Shown piece after piece: positions 6,476-7,155 of a stretch of DNA of 7,155 nt. A program made the position numbers and the translations under genes. The notes under the pieces were generated by a model, which worked only from the letters and a program-made list of their open reading frames with translations, did not search any database and had not been told where the DNA came from. The stretch is taken from the NCBI GenBank assembly GCA_041655255.1, contig JBBAFS010000079.1, positions 1 to 7,155 of the forward strand, given 5' to 3'. The stretch's first letter is position 1. Every line of letters starts with the position of its first letter. This stretch comes from JBBAFS01 sp041655255. Lineage in GTDB: Bacteria; Spirochaetota; Spirochaetia; Sphaerochaetales; Sphaerochaetaceae.

Positions 6476-6973
6476 ATGAGTGATTATCCTCTGTTGTACA
6501 TTGATGCCGATTCGTGTCCCCGTCAGTTACGAACTATTATTCTCAAAGCGGTACAAAAACGTCAGATAAGTGCCTTATTTGTCGCTGATCGTCCCCTTAA
6601 TGATGTCATTGAGTTAGAGAACTCTTTGGGCTCTTCTCTTATTCGGATGCACGTTGTCACACCCGGAGATGATAGTGCTGATGATTATTTAGTACAACAA
6701 GCCCAAAGTGGCACGTTAGCTATTACCCGAGATATCCCCCTAGCAGATCGCCTAGTAGAGAAAGATCTCACCGTCATCGATGATCGAGGAAACGTCTATA
6801 CCAAAGAGAGTGTGAAAGAGCGTCTTTCGCTTCGTAATATGATGAGTGACCTCAGAGAACTTGGGATCTTTGTTGAAAAAACAAAACCTATGGGACGAAA
6901 AGAGATCAAAGCATTTAGTGACGCACTTGATCGCCATCTCACACGCCTTATAACAAAACAAACGAAGCAATAA
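6476..6973 (+). CDS. yaiI: UPF0178 / YaiI-YqxD family protein (DUF188, PIN-like fold)
   Basis: This 165-aa protein belongs to the widespread UPF0178 family (Pfam DUF188), which has been grouped with PIN-like nuclease domains; its biological role is not established. The family blocks are in order: YIDADSCP at 8-15 near the N-terminus, LFVADRPL at 34-41, PGDDSADDYLV at 63-73, LAITRDIPLADRLV at 81-94, DDRGNVYT at 102-109, LSLRNMMSDLRELG at 117-130 and a C-terminal FSDALDRHL. The acidic residues D10, D12, D69, D70 and D86 are where a PIN-type metal site would be expected (inference). No signal peptide or membrane segment is seen, so it is probably cytosolic. The frame closes (TAA at 6464-6466) just upstream, leaving ATG 6476 as the only sensible start. 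It has no Shine-Dalgarno and sits about where transcription should begin. It is divergent from pfp. Confidence 0.9.
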   Translation: MSDYPLLYIDADSCPRQLRTIILKAVQKRQISALFVADRPLNDVIELENSLGSSLIRMHVVTPGDDSADDYLVQQAQSGTLAITRDIPLADRLVEKDLTVIDDRGNVYTKESVKERLSLRNMMSDLRELGIFVEKTKPMGRKEIKAFSDALDRHLTRLITKQTKQ

Positions 6974-6985
6974 GAACTCTTTGAG

Positions 6986-7008
6986 TGTTTGTTATATGTG
7001 AACAAACA
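6986..7008 (+). repeat. 8-bp inverted repeat flanking the next gene's putative start codon
   Basis: TGTTTGTT (6986-6993) and AACAAACA (7001-7008) are perfect complements separated by ATATGTG. The loop holds the GTG (6998-7000) proposed as a start codon. The stem is AT-rich and has no T-tract after it, so it is a poor terminator for yaiI. An operator or a weak RNA hairpin exposing the start in its loop are alternatives. Confidence 0.4.
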
Positions 7009-7155
7009 ACGACTGTGTATTGTGACAAGGAATTCTCTGTTAGCAGAAGCTTTTGAGTATGTACTCTATTCACTCACTCAAAAAAGAGTAGAAGTAGTTC
7101 GTTGTGCTTCACTTCCCAAAGCCTCATATAATCTTACGCTCATCTTTATTTCCCA
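6998..7155 (+). CDS. Partial ORF, receiver-like N-terminus (3' end beyond window)
   Basis: The frame stays open from just after the yaiI stop to the right edge; from the GTG at 6998 it gives 52 residues. TTG at 6989 and GTG at 7022 are alternative starts, and none has a good Shine-Dalgarno. The pattern looks like coding sequence with a receiver-like beta-alpha-beta order: strand RLCIVT (5-10), helix NSLLAEAFEYVLYSL (12-26), strand VEVVRCAS (31-38), then a hydrophobic strand LTLIFIS (46-52). This resembles the start of NarL-type response regulators (IVDDHPLVREAL...). The conserved acidic pair after strand one is Thr10-Arg11, and no Asp is at the expected phospho-acceptor position. It could be an atypical pseudo-receiver, another alpha/beta protein, or non-coding. 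The proposal is tentative because most of the gene is outside the window. Confidence 0.45.
   Translation, partial: MNKQRLCIVTRNSLLAEAFEYVLYSLTQKRVEVVRCASLPKASYNLTLIFIS

Noticed and set aside
6752..7005. Two minus-strand ORFs (72 and 69 aa) over the end of yaiI
   Set aside because: They overlap each other and the conserved UPF0178 frame; neither shows a domain pattern.
7078..7155. Minus-strand open frame entering from the right edge (25 codons, then TGA)
   Set aside because: It could be the tail of a convergent gene, but it is too short to recognise, has no terminator hairpin after its stop, and the opposing plus-strand frame looks more protein-like.
1..7155. Mobile elements, CRISPR array, toxin-antitoxin or defence system
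   Set aside because: No transposase, integrase, direct-repeat array or defence-type domain is visible; every sizeable region is explained by the listed genes.

Overview
The window is an ordinary-looking stretch of chromosome, AT-rich by eye, that encodes housekeeping and central-metabolism proteins. I see no mobile element, phage gene, CRISPR array, rRNA or tRNA. The best guess for the host is an anaerobic or fermentative member of the Spirochaetota. That rests on the long (~550 aa) pyrophosphate-dependent phosphofructokinase of the Borrelia/Treponema type, the GSKGKGS form of the FolC P-loop, and the gene mix. It is inference, not proof.

Layout: (1) Positions 1-1232, minus strand: most of folC (folylpolyglutamate/dihydrofolate synthase), with its C-terminus cut off by the left edge. 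(2) 1233-1388: a divergent intergenic region with a candidate plus-strand promoter and two clear dyad symmetries. (3) 1389-4589, plus strand: a compact three-gene operon of an AMP-forming acyl-CoA synthetase, the CRM-domain ribosome-assembly protein YhbY (8-nt overlap with the synthetase) and a group-III 'iron-containing' alcohol dehydrogenase (11-nt gap, GTG start). (4) 4595-4617: a hairpin shared by the convergent operon and pfp, with its T-tract on the minus strand. (5) 4640-6295, minus strand: pfp, whose start is best placed at the second in-frame ATG because a strong Shine-Dalgarno lies between the two ATGs. (6) 6296-6475: a divergent intergenic region with one promoter candidate on each strand. 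(7) 6476-6973, plus strand: a UPF0178/YaiI (DUF188) protein, apparently from a leaderless transcript. (8) 6998-7155, plus strand: the probable beginning of another gene, cut by the right edge; its first 52 residues resemble a response-regulator receiver fold without the acidic pocket.

Functionally the genes fit reversible PPi-dependent glycolysis (PFP), NAD(P)H-linked alcohol/aldehyde interconversion (Fe-ADH), fatty-acid activation (acyl-CoA synthetase), one-carbon cofactor retention (FolC) and ribosome assembly (YhbY). They do not form a single dedicated pathway. I found no convincing new biological system. The points most worth a second look are the ADH metal-site substitutions, the degenerate receiver-like ORF at the right edge, the leaderless yaiI start, and the dyads upstream of the acyl-CoA synthetase and pfp.
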